DNA of 64,000 nt from Paracidovorax wautersii. Lineage in GTDB: Bacteria > Pseudomonadota > Gammaproteobacteria > Burkholderiales > Burkholderiaceae_C. Positions 10,596-20,942 of the stretch are shown here, piece by piece; within the stretch, counting starts at the first letter, position 1; every line of letters starts with the position of its first letter. The stretch covers positions 3,742,001-3,806,000 of the forward strand of contig NZ_JAVIZX010000001.1 in assembly GCF_031453675.1 (NCBI RefSeq). The letters run 5' to 3'. The position numbers and the translations under genes are program-made. Under the pieces are notes generated by a model, which did not search any database, was not told the origin of the DNA, and worked only from the letters and a program-made list of their open reading frames with translations.

Positions 10596-13500
10596 TCAGG
10601 TATCGGCCATCGACAGGGCGGACTCCATGTCCACCGCCACGATGCGCGATACGCCCTGCTCCTGCATGGTCACACCGATGAGTTGTTCCGCCATTTCCAT
10701 GGCGATCTTGTTGTGGCTGATGAAAAGGAACTGCGTGCCGCTGCTCATGCTGGCCACCAGCTTGGCATAGCGTTCGGTGTTGGCGTCGTCCAGCGGCGCA
10801 TCCACCTCGTCCAGCAGGCAGAACGGCGCGGGGTTGAGCTGGAAGATGGCGAACACCAGGGCGATGGCCGTGAGCGCCTTCTCGCCGCCCGACAGCAGGT
10901 GGATGGTCTGGTTCTTCTTGCCCGGCGGCTGCGCCATCACCTGCACGCCGGAGTCGAGGATCTCGTCGCCCGTCATGATGAGGCGCGCCTGCCCGCCGCC
11001 GAACAGTTCGGGGAACATGCGGCCGAAATGGCCGTTCACCGTGTCGAAGGTGCCCGACAGCAGGGTGCGCGTTTCGGCGTCGATCTTGCGGATGGCGTCT
11101 TCCAGCGTGGTCATGGCCTCGGTCAGGTCGGCCATCTGGGCATCGAGGAAGGTCTTGCGCTCGCGTGCCAGGTTCAGCTCGTCGAGCGCGGCCAGGTTCA
11201 CGGCGCCCAGGGCGGCGATCTCGCGGTGCAGGCGGTCGATCTCGCCCTGCAGGCCGCCGATGCGCACATTGCCTTCGGCGATGGACTGGGCCACGGCCGC
11301 CAGATCGGCCTGGGCATCTGCGAGCAAGGTGGTGTACTGCTCCAGGCCCAGGCGCGCGGCCTGCTCCTTGAGCTGGAATTCGGTGATGCGGGCGCGCAGC
11401 GGATCAAGCGCGCGCTCCAGCTGCATGCGGCGCTCGTCGCTCGCCCGCAGCTTGGCCGTGAGGTCGTCGTACTCGCTGCGCTGGGCGCCGAGCGCCTTCT
11501 CGCGCTCCATCTTCAGCTCCAGCGCCTGCTGCAGCCCGCCCTGCGCGGCCGCGGCGGACAAGCGCCCCATTTCCTCGCGCGCCCTCTCCTGCTCGTCGGC
11601 CAGGGCCGTGGCCTGCTGGCGCGCGGTGTCGATGGTGCGGGCCAGTTCGCCCCGGCGCGCCTCCAGGCTGCGCTGCGAGAACGTCGCCTCCTGCGCCTGG
11701 CGCTCCAGCGCGCGCTGCTGCTCGCGGCATTCGGCCAGCTTGCGCTCGGCGCCGATCACGTGCTCGTCCAGCTGGGCGTGGCGCTCCTGGCTGTCGGCCA
11801 GCTGCATGTCCAGCTTCTCGAAGCGCGCTTCGGCGCCCACGCGCCGCTCCTGCAGATCGGACAGCTGGGCCTCGACCTCGGCCAGATCGGCGCCGATCTG
11901 CTCACTGCGGGCCCGGGTCTGCTCGGCCAGCTGCGTCAGGCGCAAAGTCTCCACCTGCAGTTCGTGGGCGCGGCCCTGCGCATCGGTCGCCTCGCGGCGG
12001 GCGGCCACCAGGCGCTGCGAGGCGTCGGCATAGGCCGCCTCGGCGCGCACCAGGGCCGTGCGGGACTCTTCGGCGATGAGGTGCTGGGCGCGCAGCTCCT
12101 TCTCCAGGTGTTCGATCTCCTGCGCCCGCGCCAGCAGGCCGGACTGCTCGGAATCCTGGGCGTAGAAGCTCACGCCGTGGGGACTGACCGCATGGCCGCT
12201 GGCCACATAGACCACCTGGCCGGGCTGCAACTGGGCACGCAGCGCCAGGGCCTCTTCCAGCGAGGCGGCCGTGAAGCAACCGTGCAGCCAGTCGACCAGC
12301 ACGGCGCGCAGACCGGCATCCTGCAGGCGCAGCAGGTCGGACAGGCGCGGCAGCGCGGTGCTGCCGCCTTCCGGCGTGCCGGCCGGCGGCGGGCTGTAGA
12401 AGGCCAGGCGCGACGGCGGCGCGTCGTTGCCGCCGGCCCCCAGGAAGCCGCGCACCATGTCCAGACGGCCGACTTCCAGCGCGCCCATGCGTTCGCGCAG
12501 GGCGGCCTCCAGCGCGCTTTCCCAGCCGGGCTCGATGTGGATGCGGCTCCACAGGCCTTGCAGTCCGTCCAGCCCATGCTTGGCCAGCCAGGGTTGCAGC
12601 TTGCCATCCGTCTTGACCTTCTCCTGCAGCGCCTTGAGCGCCTCCAGGCGGGCGGACAGCTCTGCCTGGCGCGCGCTCTCGGCATTCACCGCCTGCTGCC
12701 GCGTGCGCCGGTCGTCGTCCAGCTGCGGCACGGATTCCTGCAGCTCCGCCAGACGGGCCTCGGCGGTTTCGGCAATCTCCTGCGCCTCGGCCAGCTGTTC
12801 GCGCAGGCCGTCCAGGCGCGCTTCATCGGGCGCCGCCAGCGCGTTGCGGTCGGTGCGCAGGCGCTCGTAGCGCACATCCAGCGCACGGCTTTGTTCGTCG
12901 ATGCTACGCTGCTCGGCGGCCAGCACCTGGATCTGCTGCTGCACCTGTACCACCGTGCCGCGTTGGGTGTTGGCCTCGTGCTGGGCGCGGCGCAGGGCTT
13001 CTTCCAGATCGGGCATCTGCTGGGCCTGCTCCTCCACCTGGGCGGCCAGCAATTCGGCGCGTTCCTCGGCGTCCACGCCGGTGGCGGCCAGGTTCTCCAT
13101 CTCGGTCTCGGCCTCTTCCTTGCGGGCGGACCACTGGGCGATCTGCTCGGCCAGCTGGGCCAGGCGGGTCTCCACACGCTGGCGGCCTTCGACCACGTAG
13201 CGGATCTCGGCCTCCAGCTTGCCCACTTCCGCGGTCGCCTCATAGAGCCGGCCCTGGGCCTGGTTGACCAGATCGCCCGCGGCGTAGTGGGCCTGGCGGA
13301 TGGTTTCCAAATCGGACTCCACCGCGCGCAGGTCGGCCATGCGCGACTCGAGATCGTTGACGGCCTGCAGTCCCTCGGTGCGCACGCGGGCCTGCTCGGC
13401 CTCGGCGTCGGTCCGCTTGAGGAACCACAGCTGGTGCTGCCGGAGCGTGACGTCGGCCTGCAGCGCGTTGTACTTGGCGGCCACCTCGGCCTGCTTTTCC

Positions 13501-14123
13501 AGACGCTCCAGGTTGGCGTTGAGTTCGCGCAGGATGTCTTCCACGCGCGTCAGGTTCTCGGCCGTGCCGGACAGGCGGTTCTCGGTCTCGCGCCGGCGCT
13601 CCTTGTACTTCGAGACGCCCGCGGCCTCCTCCAGGAACAGGCGCAGTTCCTCGGGACGCGATTCGATGATGCGGCTGATGGTGCCCTGGCCGATGATGGC
13701 GTAGGCGCGCGGGCCCAGCCCGGTGCCCAGGAACACGTCCTGCACATCGCGGCGGCGCACCGGCTGGTTGTTGATGAAGTAGCTGCTGTTGCCTTCGCGC
13801 GTGAGCACGCGCTTGACGGCGATCTCGCCGTACTGGCTCCACTGGCCGCCCGCGCGGTGGTCCGCGTTGTCGAAGACCAGTTCCACGCTCGCACGGCTGG
13901 CCTGCTTGCGGCTGGTGGTGCCGCTGAAGATCACGTCCTGCATGGACTCGCCGCGCAGTTCGCTGGCCTTGCTCTCCCCCAGCACCCAGCGCACGGCGTC
14001 CATGATGTTGGACTTGCCGCAGCCGTTCGGACCCACCACGCCCACCAGTTGGCCTGGCAGCATGAAGTTGGTGGGCTCGGCGAACGATTTGAAGCCGGCG
14101 AGTTTGATGGAGTTGAGACGCAC
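10596..14123 (-). CDS. smc: Chromosome segregation protein SMC
   Basis: ATPase of the condensin complex, 1175 residues. The N-terminal head has Walker A GPNGCGKSN and starts RLNSIKLAGFKSF; long coiled coils flank a central hinge (about 520-640). The C-terminal head has the signature LLSGGEKALTAIALV and Walker B FCLLDEVDAPLDDAN. Translation begins at GTG 14123, the only position giving the conserved N-terminus; no clear Shine-Dalgarno precedes it. First gene of the smc-zipA-ligA-patatin unit. Confidence 0.98.
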   Translation of the reverse strand: MRLNSIKLAGFKSFAEPTNFMLPGQLVGVVGPNGCGKSNIMDAVRWVLGESKASELRGESMQDVIFSGTTSRKQASRASVELVFDNADHRAGGQWSQYGEIAVKRVLTREGNSSYFINNQPVRRRDVQDVFLGTGLGPRAYAIIGQGTISRIIESRPEELRLFLEEAAGVSKYKERRRETENRLSGTAENLTRVEDILRELNANLERLEKQAEVAAKYNALQADVTLRQHQLWFLKRTDAEAEQARVRTEGLQAVNDLESRMADLRAVESDLETIRQAHYAAGDLVNQAQGRLYEATAEVGKLEAEIRYVVEGRQRVETRLAQLAEQIAQWSARKEEAETEMENLAATGVDAEERAELLAAQVEEQAQQMPDLEEALRRAQHEANTQRGTVVQVQQQIQVLAAEQRSIDEQSRALDVRYERLRTDRNALAAPDEARLDGLREQLAEAQEIAETAEARLAELQESVPQLDDDRRTRQQAVNAESARQAELSARLEALKALQEKVKTDGKLQPWLAKHGLDGLQGLWSRIHIEPGWESALEAALRERMGALEVGRLDMVRGFLGAGGNDAPPSRLAFYSPPPAGTPEGGSTALPRLSDLLRLQDAGLRAVLVDWLHGCFTAASLEEALALRAQLQPGQVVYVASGHAVSPHGVSFYAQDSEQSGLLARAQEIEHLEKELRAQHLIAEESRTALVRAEAAYADASQRLVAARREATDAQGRAHELQVETLRLTQLAEQTRARSEQIGADLAEVEAQLSDLQERRVGAEARFEKLDMQLADSQERHAQLDEHVIGAERKLAECREQQRALERQAQEATFSQRSLEARRGELARTIDTARQQATALADEQERAREEMGRLSAAAAQGGLQQALELKMEREKALGAQRSEYDDLTAKLRASDERRMQLERALDPLRARITEFQLKEQAARLGLEQYTTLLADAQADLAAVAQSIAEGNVRIGGLQGEIDRLHREIAALGAVNLAALDELNLARERKTFLDAQMADLTEAMTTLEDAIRKIDAETRTLLSGTFDTVNGHFGRMFPELFGGGQARLIMTGDEILDSGVQVMAQPPGKKNQTIHLLSGGEKALTAIALVFAIFQLNPAPFCLLDEVDAPLDDANTERYAKLVASMSSGTQFLFISHNKIAMEMAEQLIGVTMQEQGVSRIVAVDMESALSMADT

Positions 14124-14282
14124 GGGTCAGCGATGGGCGAAGAAAAGCGTGGCGCTAGGGAAGTCCTGATGTCGGTCGTGCGGCACGCGGGCTACGGGCC
14201 CGCAGCGCACGTGGCAGGTGGGGATGATACCGTGGCGCCGCCCGCCTTCCGCTGCCAGCACGGCGCAGGGGCATATGGAGCC

Positions 14283-14336
14283 AAATCAGCCTCTAGCGCT
14301 TGCTGTACTTGCGCAAGCAGCTATCGAAACCATATC
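14283..14336 (+). repeat. Dispersed AGCTATCA repeat, copy 3
   Basis: Contains GCCTCTAGCGCTTGCTG, GCGCAAGCAGCTATCG and the trailing AAACCATATCA. Its last bases supply the stop codon of ynfA on the opposite strand. It fills much of the 211-base gap between ynfA and smc. Confidence 0.85.
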
Positions 14337-14670
14337 ACCCCGCGCTGCGTGGCGCGAAGGCGATGATGGCCATGCCGGCCAGCGTGACCCCCACGCCCAC
14401 CACGTCCCACAACCCGGGCCGGATGCCGTCCACCAACCACAGCCAGGCCAGGGCCACCGCCACATACACGCCACCGTAGGCGGCATACACCCGGCCGGCA
14501 GCCGCCGGATGCAGCGTGAGCAGCCAGGCGAAGAGCGCCAGGCTGGCCGCCGCCGGCACCAGCAGCCAGGCGCTGCGGTCCTGCCGCAGCCACAGCCACG
14601 GCAGGTAGCAGCCGACGATCTCGGCCACGGCGGTCACCAGGTACAGGGCGAGGGTCTTGAGTCCAGGCAT
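14335..14670 (-). CDS. YnfA family (UPF0060) membrane protein
   Basis: Small inner-membrane protein, 111 residues, with four hydrophobic segments and the family-typical pattern [30 protein letters not shown] and [10 protein letters not shown]. Members resemble small multidrug resistance transporters, but substrate and activity are not established by sequence. I chose ATG 14670; a TTG two codons upstream is less likely. The TGA lies within the end of a dispersed repeat. The CHASE/GGDEF/EAL gene ends 25 bases upstream, so the two may be co-transcribed. Confidence 0.9.
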   Translation of the reverse strand: MPGLKTLALYLVTAVAEIVGCYLPWLWLRQDRSAWLLVPAAASLALFAWLLTLHPAAAGRVYAAYGGVYVAVALAWLWLVDGIRPGLWDVVGVGVTLAGMAIIAFAPRSAG

Positions 14671-14695
14671 GGGCAAACGGGTCCATCGCGGCGCG

Positions 14696-17600
14696 TCAGG
14701 CCGTGGCGGCGCCGGCGCGTTCGGCCACGAGCGCCTCGAAGGCCGGTGCCACGAGCGGCGGACTCAGCAGATAGCCCTGCCACGCATGGCAATGGTTGCG
14801 CTCCAGGAAGGCGCGCTGGGCTTCGGTTTCCACCCCCTCGGCGATCACGCGCAGGCCCAGGCTGGTGCCCAGGCCGACGATGGTGCGGGCGATGGCGGCG
14901 TCGTTGGGGTCGGTGAGCACATCGCGCACGAAACTCTGGTCGATCTTGAGCTCGTCCAGCGGCAGCCGCTTGAGGTAGGCCAGCGAGGAATAGCCGGTCC
15001 CGAAATCATCGAGCGAAAAACCGACGCCGTAGGCGCGCAGCTGGGCCATCTTGGCGATGGTGTCTTCCACGTCCTGCAGCAGCAGGCCCTCGGTCAGCTC
15101 CAGCTTGAGGCGCCGGCCGTCCGCGCCCGTGCTGGCCAGCGCCGCCAGGACCTGGGCGACGAAGCCGCTCTGGTGGAACTGGCGCGGGCTGACGTTCACG
15201 GCCAGGCCCAGCGTTGCCAGGCCGGGCTGGTGGGCCCACTGGGCGAGCCGCTCGCAGGCGGTGTGCAGCACCCATTCCCCCAGCGGCAGGATGAGTCCGC
15301 AGTCCTCGGCCAGTGGAATGAACTCGGCCGGGGAGACGAAGCCCTTGAGCGGATGGCGCCAGCGCAGCAGCGCCTCGGCCCCGGTGATGCGGCCCTGCAC
15401 CACCTGCGGCTGGTAGAACAACTCGAACTGTCCCTGGGCCAGGCCCGCCCGCATGTCGGACTCCAGCGCCGCGCGGGCCTCCACCAGCGCCTGCATCTGC
15501 GGATCGTAGAACTGCAGGGTGTTGCGGCCCGCGGCCTTGGCCTGGTACATGGCCAGCTCGCCGCGCTTGAGCAGCTCTTCGGCCGACTCGCGCTGGCCCT
15601 GGAAGATGGCGATGCCCATGCTGAGCGTGCTGTGGTGCGCCTCGCCGTCGAGCACGAAAGGCTCGCGCAGCGCCGCCAAGATGCGCTGGCCCGCCTCTTC
15701 CGCCCGCGCGCCGGCTTCCTGCGGGGTGTCGTCCAGATCCTCCAGCACCACCACGAACTCGTCGCCGCCATGGCGGGCGACGGTGTCCTGGCCCTGCAGG
15801 CAGCCGCGCAGGCGCAGCGCCACCTCGCGCAGCAAGGCATCGCCGCGGTCCAGCCCGCGGGTCTCGTTCAGGGTCTTGAAGTTGTCCAGGTCCAGCATCA
15901 GCACCGCGCCGCAGCGCTGGCGCCGGGCGCTCACGGCCAGGGCTTGCTGCAGCCGGTCGAGCAGCAGGCGGCGGTTGGGCAGCCGGGTGAGCGGGTCGTA
16001 GTACGCCAGGGAATGGATTTCCTGCTCCGCGGCCTTGCGCTGGCTCAGATCCACCATGGTCACCAGGTGGTCCTCGCCGAGCATCACGCCCGAGACCTCC
16101 ACGGTGCGGATCTGTCCATCGCGCCCGGTGAGCATGTATTCGCCGGGCGCGATGGAGCCGTCGCCTTCCTGCGCGGCCGTGCGGGCGCGCTGCCACTCGC
16201 CGCGCGCGACGGCACGGCGGTCCGGGTCCGGGAAGGCCAGGCGCCACCAGCTGTCGGCATTGGGCGCGACGTCTTCCCCGTAGCCGCAGATCTGAAGGTA
16301 GCGTTCGTTGCGGAAGCTGATGGTGCCGTCCTTCTGAACGAGGCACACCCCGACCGGCATGCGCAGCAGGATGCCGCGCAGGCGCTGCTCGCTGGTGCGC
16401 AGGGCCTCCGCCATCTCCTTGCGGGCCGTGATGTCCTGCACCACTGCGATGTGGAACTCGGAGCCGCCGCCCGGCATGCGCATGGGCGACACCGTGAGCT
16501 CTGCCCAGACGACATGGCCGTCCCGGTGCAGATAGCGCTTCTCCATGTGGAACTCGGGAATCTCGCCGCTCGCCAGGCGCCGCGTAAGGTCGAGATCGGC
16601 CCCTAGGTCGTCGGGATGCGTCAGGTCCTGAAAGCGCATGCGCTGCAGTTCCTCGACGCTGTAGCCCATCAGCTGGCTGAATTTCTCGTTGACGCGCACC
16701 AGCTGGCCCGTGTCGGTCCGGGTCTGCGCCACGCCGACGGCGGCCTGGCGGAACACGGTGCGAAAGCGCTCCTCGCTGTCCTGCAGCGCGCCGCCCGCCA
16801 CGCGGACGTCGTTCAGCGCCTGGGCCCGGCGCAGCACCAGCAGCGTCACCAGGGCGGTGAGCAGTGCCGTCACCACCAGCCCGCCCAGCGCCAGCAACCA
16901 GGGCAGCTGACGCTCGGAGGACGACAGGAAGTCCGACAGCGGCTGGAAGCTCAGGCGCCAGCGGCGGCCGCCGGCGTCGATCTCGCTGTCCAGGCGCGCG
17001 GACGAATACACCGTGCCGGTGTCGCGCGGCAGCAGCGTGCTCGGCGTGGCCGCGGGGGCGTCGACGGAACCCAGATCCTCCAGGCTCAGGGCCACGCCCT
17101 TGAGATAGCCTTCTTCGCGCAGCGAGCCGACCATGTCGTGGGCGCGGATGGTCGCCCCCACCGCGCCGATGAAGCGCGGCGCGCCGCCGGGCGTGTCGAT
17201 GAACACCGGAACGCGGATATTGAACCCCGTGCGGTGCTCCCGCTCCTGCACCAGGTCGAAGGGTGCGGACATGGCGATCCGGCGCGTGTCCCGGGCGCGC
17301 TGCAGCGACTCCAGATTGGCGGGCTGCGAAACGATATCCAGGCCCAGCACCCCGTCGTTGCCGGTACGGGGCCAGAGATAGTCCACCACGTAATGCTCGG
17401 GCCGGTCGCCAGCCGGGTGGATCGCGAAGTCAGGGTACAGCCGGCCGTCTGCCGAGGCATCGGTGCGCGCCCGCGCCTCGAAGGCGGCCTTGGCCGACGC
17501 GGGCACATAGCGTGTGAACGCCACGTTGCGCACGCTGCCGCGGTAGCGGGTCAAGTCGAGGTCACGCGCCACGCGCTCGAAATCGCGCCGGTTCAGGTCC

Positions 17601-17839
17601 GGATTGATGGTGAAGAGGTTGGCCAGGCCCGTCAGCAGCTCGGTATGGGCGCCGAGCCGCAGCTGCAGCGCATCGGAGAAGGACCGCGCCTCCTGCGTGA
17701 ACCGCACCTGCGCCATGGCGGAGACGGAAGTGGACTGCTGATGCCACAGCGCATAGGTGGCGGCCAGGCCCGCCAGCGCAACGATCACGCCCGGCATCCA
17801 GTGCCAGAACGATGGGCGCGGCGTAGAAGAAACCGTCAT
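14696..17839 (-). CDS. CHASE-PAS-PAS-GGDEF-EAL cyclic-di-GMP signalling protein
   Basis: Membrane sensor of 1047 residues controlling cyclic di-GMP. Order: membrane helix (about 15-32), periplasmic CHASE ligand-binding domain to about 290, second helix (about 315-340), two PAS domains ([33 protein letters not shown]), GGDEF (HGGDEF at about 690-695) and EAL (GAEALLRW at about 820-826, with [13 protein letters not shown]). The GGDEF signature is intact, but the position four residues before TVAR has QGQD rather than RxxD, so the inhibitory product site looks lost. The EAL catalytic motifs are present, so both synthesis and hydrolysis are possible. Confidence 0.93.
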   Translation of the reverse strand: MTVSSTPRPSFWHWMPGVIVALAGLAATYALWHQQSTSVSAMAQVRFTQEARSFSDALQLRLGAHTELLTGLANLFTINPDLNRRDFERVARDLDLTRYRGSVRNVAFTRYVPASAKAAFEARARTDASADGRLYPDFAIHPAGDRPEHYVVDYLWPRTGNDGVLGLDIVSQPANLESLQRARDTRRIAMSAPFDLVQEREHRTGFNIRVPVFIDTPGGAPRFIGAVGATIRAHDMVGSLREEGYLKGVALSLEDLGSVDAPAATPSTLLPRDTGTVYSSARLDSEIDAGGRRWRLSFQPLSDFLSSSERQLPWLLALGGLVVTALLTALVTLLVLRRAQALNDVRVAGGALQDSEERFRTVFRQAAVGVAQTRTDTGQLVRVNEKFSQLMGYSVEELQRMRFQDLTHPDDLGADLDLTRRLASGEIPEFHMEKRYLHRDGHVVWAELTVSPMRMPGGGSEFHIAVVQDITARKEMAEALRTSEQRLRGILLRMPVGVCLVQKDGTISFRNERYLQICGYGEDVAPNADSWWRLAFPDPDRRAVARGEWQRARTAAQEGDGSIAPGEYMLTGRDGQIRTVEVSGVMLGEDHLVTMVDLSQRKAAEQEIHSLAYYDPLTRLPNRRLLLDRLQQALAVSARRQRCGAVLMLDLDNFKTLNETRGLDRGDALLREVALRLRGCLQGQDTVARHGGDEFVVVLEDLDDTPQEAGARAEEAGQRILAALREPFVLDGEAHHSTLSMGIAIFQGQRESAEELLKRGELAMYQAKAAGRNTLQFYDPQMQALVEARAALESDMRAGLAQGQFELFYQPQVVQGRITGAEALLRWRHPLKGFVSPAEFIPLAEDCGLILPLGEWVLHTACERLAQWAHQPGLATLGLAVNVSPRQFHQSGFVAQVLAALASTGADGRRLKLELTEGLLLQDVEDTIAKMAQLRAYGVGFSLDDFGTGYSSLAYLKRLPLDELKIDQSFVRDVLTDPNDAAIARTIVGLGTSLGLRVIAEGVETEAQRAFLERNHCHAWQGYLLSPPLVAPAFEALVAERAGAATA

Positions 17840-18237
17840 TGCGGGGAGTCAGGCCTTGGCGAGAACCAGCGCCTTACCTACCACGCGGGGCACCGGGAAT
17901 TCAAAGAAGGGTCCAAGGATAGCGGCAATTGCAGAAGGGCCAGGGCAAATACCGCAGCCTGGAAAGAAAAAGAAAACAATGGAACTGCAGGCCGCGATAA
18001 GCGTTGCCTTCTTGCTATTGGAATGAGAGCAACGCCAGGCAGCGTACTCACAGGCCCGGACCGGCAGCAGGCGGAGTACCCGCTGCAAGCGCCGCAACGG
18101 CAAGCCCGCCGCGGATGGGCTATCGTCACGTGCTCGTCGGATGGTGATCGCCCAAGCCCCCCTTAGGTGACCCACGGAGCCCTTCCTGCCACACTTTGCG
18201 CCGGACCGACCCAGCTCAGGCACGGAGGTAAGTGACG
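17840..18237. other. 398-base intergenic region without a supported gene
   Basis: It separates the divergent cyclic-di-GMP protein gene (minus) and the 2H phosphoesterase gene (plus), so it should hold both promoters. A 7-base inverted repeat GCGTTGC/GCAACGC (18001-18007, 18029-18035) is present but has no T-run. I found no convincing -35/-10 pair, RNA gene or repeat copy. Confidence 0.6.
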
Positions 18238-18804
18238 ATGACGGCGCGCAATCTGCTCTTCATGGCCCTGCCGCCGCCGGCCGTGCGCGAGGCGTTGCTG
18301 AAGCAGGTGCGCCTGAACCGGTGGGATCACCGGCTGGGCGGTGCGATGTTCCCCGCCTGCAACTGGCACCAGTCCCTCTCCGGCCTACATGGCGCCACAC
18401 CGGAAATGCGCTCGTGCATGCTCCGCGCCGGAGCGAAGGTGGCTGCGCACGCCTGCACACTGCTGCTCGACGAGATGACCAGTGAGGCGCACGGCAGCAC
18501 GTGGTACTGGACCTTTCGGGCCCGGGCCCGGCCGCCGGGGTTCGGGCCGCTGCTGGCCTCCGTCGCCGCGGCCCTGGCCGCTGAGGGCATCGAGACCCTC
18601 TCAAGCCATACCCCGCACGTGACGCTGAGCTACTGGGCGCCAGAACCGCTGGGCACATGGCGGATGGAGCCCATTCCCTGGACGCTGACCGAGCTTCGGC
18701 TGGTGGTGAGCGGCGGCCATCCCTACACTTACAAGACACTGGGCCAATGGCCGTTGCTGCCTGCGCGGGACAATCCACCGCCAGCGCAGGCGGCACTCTT
18801 CTAG
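18238..18804 (+). CDS. 2'-5' RNA ligase/2H phosphoesterase family protein
   Basis: 188-residue member of the 2H superfamily, enzymes that open or join 2',3'-cyclic phosphate or 2'-5' linkages in RNA. The two HxT/S motifs are visible: WHQSLSG (His about 44) and PHVTLSYW (His about 127), with the usual spacing of about 80. The ATG at 18238 is preceded by GGAGG with a 9-base spacing; the GTG two codons upstream would be too close. The downstream DUF3325 gene is convergent, 34 bases away. Substrate unknown. Confidence 0.88.
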   Translation: MTARNLLFMALPPPAVREALLKQVRLNRWDHRLGGAMFPACNWHQSLSGLHGATPEMRSCMLRAGAKVAAHACTLLLDEMTSEAHGSTWYWTFRARARPPGFGPLLASVAAALAAEGIETLSSHTPHVTLSYWAPEPLGTWRMEPIPWTLTELRLVVSGGHPYTYKTLGQWPLLPARDNPPPAQAALF

Positions 18805-18838
18805 GCGCGCAACCTGTCCAAACGCCTGAAGCAGCGCC

Positions 18839-19174
18839 TCAGGCGGCCGGGGCCCGACCCGCCCCCACCCAGGCCACCAGCGGGCGCAGCACGCGCGGAC
18901 GCCACGACAGCGTGAAGGCGATGCCAAGCGCGGCGCCCGCCAGCGTCATGAACCACACCAGCGACGCCATCGAAGCGTGGTCGACCGCCAGGCACAGCAG
19001 CAGTGAGGTGAACAGTCCCAGACCGCCCAGCCAGCGCAGTTGCACAACCGTGCGCCGCGGCAATGGATCGGTGCCGCGCGCCTGTTCCCAGTGCACGTCC
19101 ATCGACAGCGCCAGCCAGCCCATGGCGGCGATGTTGGCCGCCACGGCGGCAGCGAGCAGCAAGGTGTCAGGCAC
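18839..19174 (-). CDS. DUF3325 family membrane protein
   Basis: 111-residue protein with three hydrophobic segments (PDTLLLAAAVAANIAAMGWLALS; LGGLGLFTSLLLCLAV; SLVWFMTLAGAALGIAF) and a conserved-looking SWRPRVLRPL end. It starts at GTG 19174, overlapping the end of the PepSY gene by 8 bases. DUF3325, PepSY and DUF3649 genes commonly travel together next to siderophore-receptor genes in Burkholderiales; the joint role is thought to be in iron uptake or reduction. No receptor gene is adjacent here. Confidence 0.8.
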   Translation of the reverse strand: MPDTLLLAAAVAANIAAMGWLALSMDVHWEQARGTDPLPRRTVVQLRWLGGLGLFTSLLLCLAVDHASMASLVWFMTLAGAALGIAFTLSWRPRVLRPLVAWVGAGRAPAA

Positions 19175-20855
19175 GGGCAGTCTCCACGGAACGACGGGCG
19201 GGATCAACGGCACGCCCGGGAGCGGCGGGCGCGCGCTGGGAGCGCCGGCGGAGCGTGCGCGCCGCCAGCACGGCAACGGCGGCGCTGGCCAGGATGGCCA
19301 GGTCCACACCGGCCACAGGCCAGTAGCCGTTACCGATGGTGCGCAGCAAATGGTCGCCCGTGGTCGCCCAGTTGAGCAGCACCGCCGCAACGGCGAGCAC
19401 AGCCACGGCCCAGCATTGCTCGGCCCATGCCGGCGCCATGCGCGCCTGGGCCACGGGCGCGGTGCGCCAGATGCCGTGCAGGAAAGCCAGCACCCAGGCA
19501 CCCCAGAAAACATACTTTTCCCAATCGCCGCGGGCGGGCAGGTCCAGCGGCAGGAGCCGGTTGCCGATCAACATGGCGAAGGTGGCGATCAGCATGCCCG
19601 TCACCGTGGACACGGCGAAGGCGTCGACCCAGCGAGAGCCGCTCACGCCCTGCTTGGCGTGCTGCTTCTTGCGCTTCTCGACGAAGAAGATGAAGCCGGT
19701 GGCGATGCACACGCAGCCCGCCAGCCCGCCCAGCACATACAGCCAGCGCAAGAGCCAGTGGCGGAAGTGCTGCAGGTGCAGCCCCGTGAGGAAGGTGTTG
19801 ACGCTGGCCACGGCCGTCTGTGGCGGGTCTTCGCGCAGCACCTCCCCGGTGGACGCCTTGAAGTGGATGCCGTTGCCCACCAGGGCGATACGGTCCGTGC
19901 CGGCGCGGTACACGCTCACATAGCTGTTGGCGTCGCCCACGTGCTGGACGTTCAGGAAGCCCACATCGCCGGCCATGCCCTGCGCGGCCCAGCGGCGCTG
20001 GGCCTCGGCCACCATCGCATCTACGGAAGCGAGCGGGCCTGCCACGCCGGCGCGGTCGTGCGGCAGGCCGGTCTCGGCCGCCTCGTGCTTTTCATGCAGT
20101 TCATGCAGCGGATGCAGCTGGGTGTGCGTGACGGGGAAGTAGACACCGCCGAAGATCACCAGCCCCGAGAACGCGAAGATGAAGTGGAACGGCAGCGCCA
20201 CCACGCCCGTCAGGTTGTGCAGGTCGAGCGCGCTGCGCTGCGTGTGCTTCTTCGGTCGGAAGGTGAACAGCTCACGGAAGAGCTTGCGGTGCATGACCAC
20301 GCCGCTGACCAGCGCCACCAGCATGATGAGCGCGGCGAAACCCACGATCCACATGCCCAGGTCCTTCCAGTGGAAGTTCAGGCTGTAGTGCATGGGGTAG
20401 AAGAACTGGCTGCCGATCTTCAGGTGGTCGTCCGGCAGCGACTGGCCGTTGCGCGGGTCGATGGTGCGGTTGCCCCAGACGCTGTCTTCAGGGTCTTTCG
20501 CGTTGGGCAGCTCGTAGCTCGAGAACAGGCCCAGCACCGGGTCGCGGTGGGTGGTGTAGGCGCCCCAGCTCTTGGTCACGGGGAAGGTCTCGGCCATCGG
20601 GCCGTTGACGCGGCCCTTGGCCAGTTCGATGGCCTGCGGGCTGGGCTTCATGTCTTCGAATACCGGCTTGAGCACCTGGTCGAATGACGGCATGGGCTGC
20701 GGCTCGAAACGGCTGGCCGGAATCGCCCAGCGGTCGATCTCACGGTCGAACACCGACAGCGAACCGAAGAAGAACACCACCATGAGCACGAAGCCCAGCA
20801 CCAGGCCGAACCAGGTGTGGAGCCAGGCCATGGACAGCCGGAAATTCTGGAACAC
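19167..20855 (-). CDS. PepSY domain-containing membrane protein (PepSY-associated TM)
   Basis: 562-residue inner-membrane protein with an N-terminal helix after AWLHTWFGLVLG, PepSY-like periplasmic regions, and further helices (MWIVGFAALIMLVALVSGVVMHR, GVVALPFHFIFAFSGLVIFG, HWLLRWLYVLGGLAGCVCIATGF). Histidines in or next to helices (HTW, MHRK, DLHNL, HFI) fit a heme-binding reductase-like role reported for such proteins in ferri-siderophore use; that is family inference. The upstream DUF3649 gene is 87 bases away and the downstream DUF3325 gene overlaps it. Confidence 0.88.
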   Translation of the reverse strand: MFQNFRLSMAWLHTWFGLVLGFVLMVVFFFGSLSVFDREIDRWAIPASRFEPQPMPSFDQVLKPVFEDMKPSPQAIELAKGRVNGPMAETFPVTKSWGAYTTHRDPVLGLFSSYELPNAKDPEDSVWGNRTIDPRNGQSLPDDHLKIGSQFFYPMHYSLNFHWKDLGMWIVGFAALIMLVALVSGVVMHRKLFRELFTFRPKKHTQRSALDLHNLTGVVALPFHFIFAFSGLVIFGGVYFPVTHTQLHPLHELHEKHEAAETGLPHDRAGVAGPLASVDAMVAEAQRRWAAQGMAGDVGFLNVQHVGDANSYVSVYRAGTDRIALVGNGIHFKASTGEVLREDPPQTAVASVNTFLTGLHLQHFRHWLLRWLYVLGGLAGCVCIATGFIFFVEKRKKQHAKQGVSGSRWVDAFAVSTVTGMLIATFAMLIGNRLLPLDLPARGDWEKYVFWGAWVLAFLHGIWRTAPVAQARMAPAWAEQCWAVAVLAVAAVLLNWATTGDHLLRTIGNGYWPVAGVDLAILASAAVAVLAARTLRRRSQRAPAAPGRAVDPARRSVETARA

Positions 20856-20942
20856 GGGGCGGGACTCCTTAAGGGGCAGCGGCGGCGGAAAGACGAGGAG
20901 AGGAGGACGGGGTTCGGCGCAGCGGCGCGTTCGGTGCAGCGG

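Noticed and set aside
10569-14366. Open frame of more than 1200 codons on the plus strand opposite smc
   Set aside because: Stop-free antisense frame caused by high-GC codon bias; composition is low-complexity (Leu/Gly/Gln/His-rich) and smc is unmistakable on the other strand. The same applies to long antisense frames opposite ligA, the photolyases, mmsA and the icd gene.
18001-18035. Inverted repeat GCGTTGC/GCAACGC as terminator or small RNA
   Set aside because: Arms of only seven bases with a 21-base loop and no T-run, in a divergent spacer.
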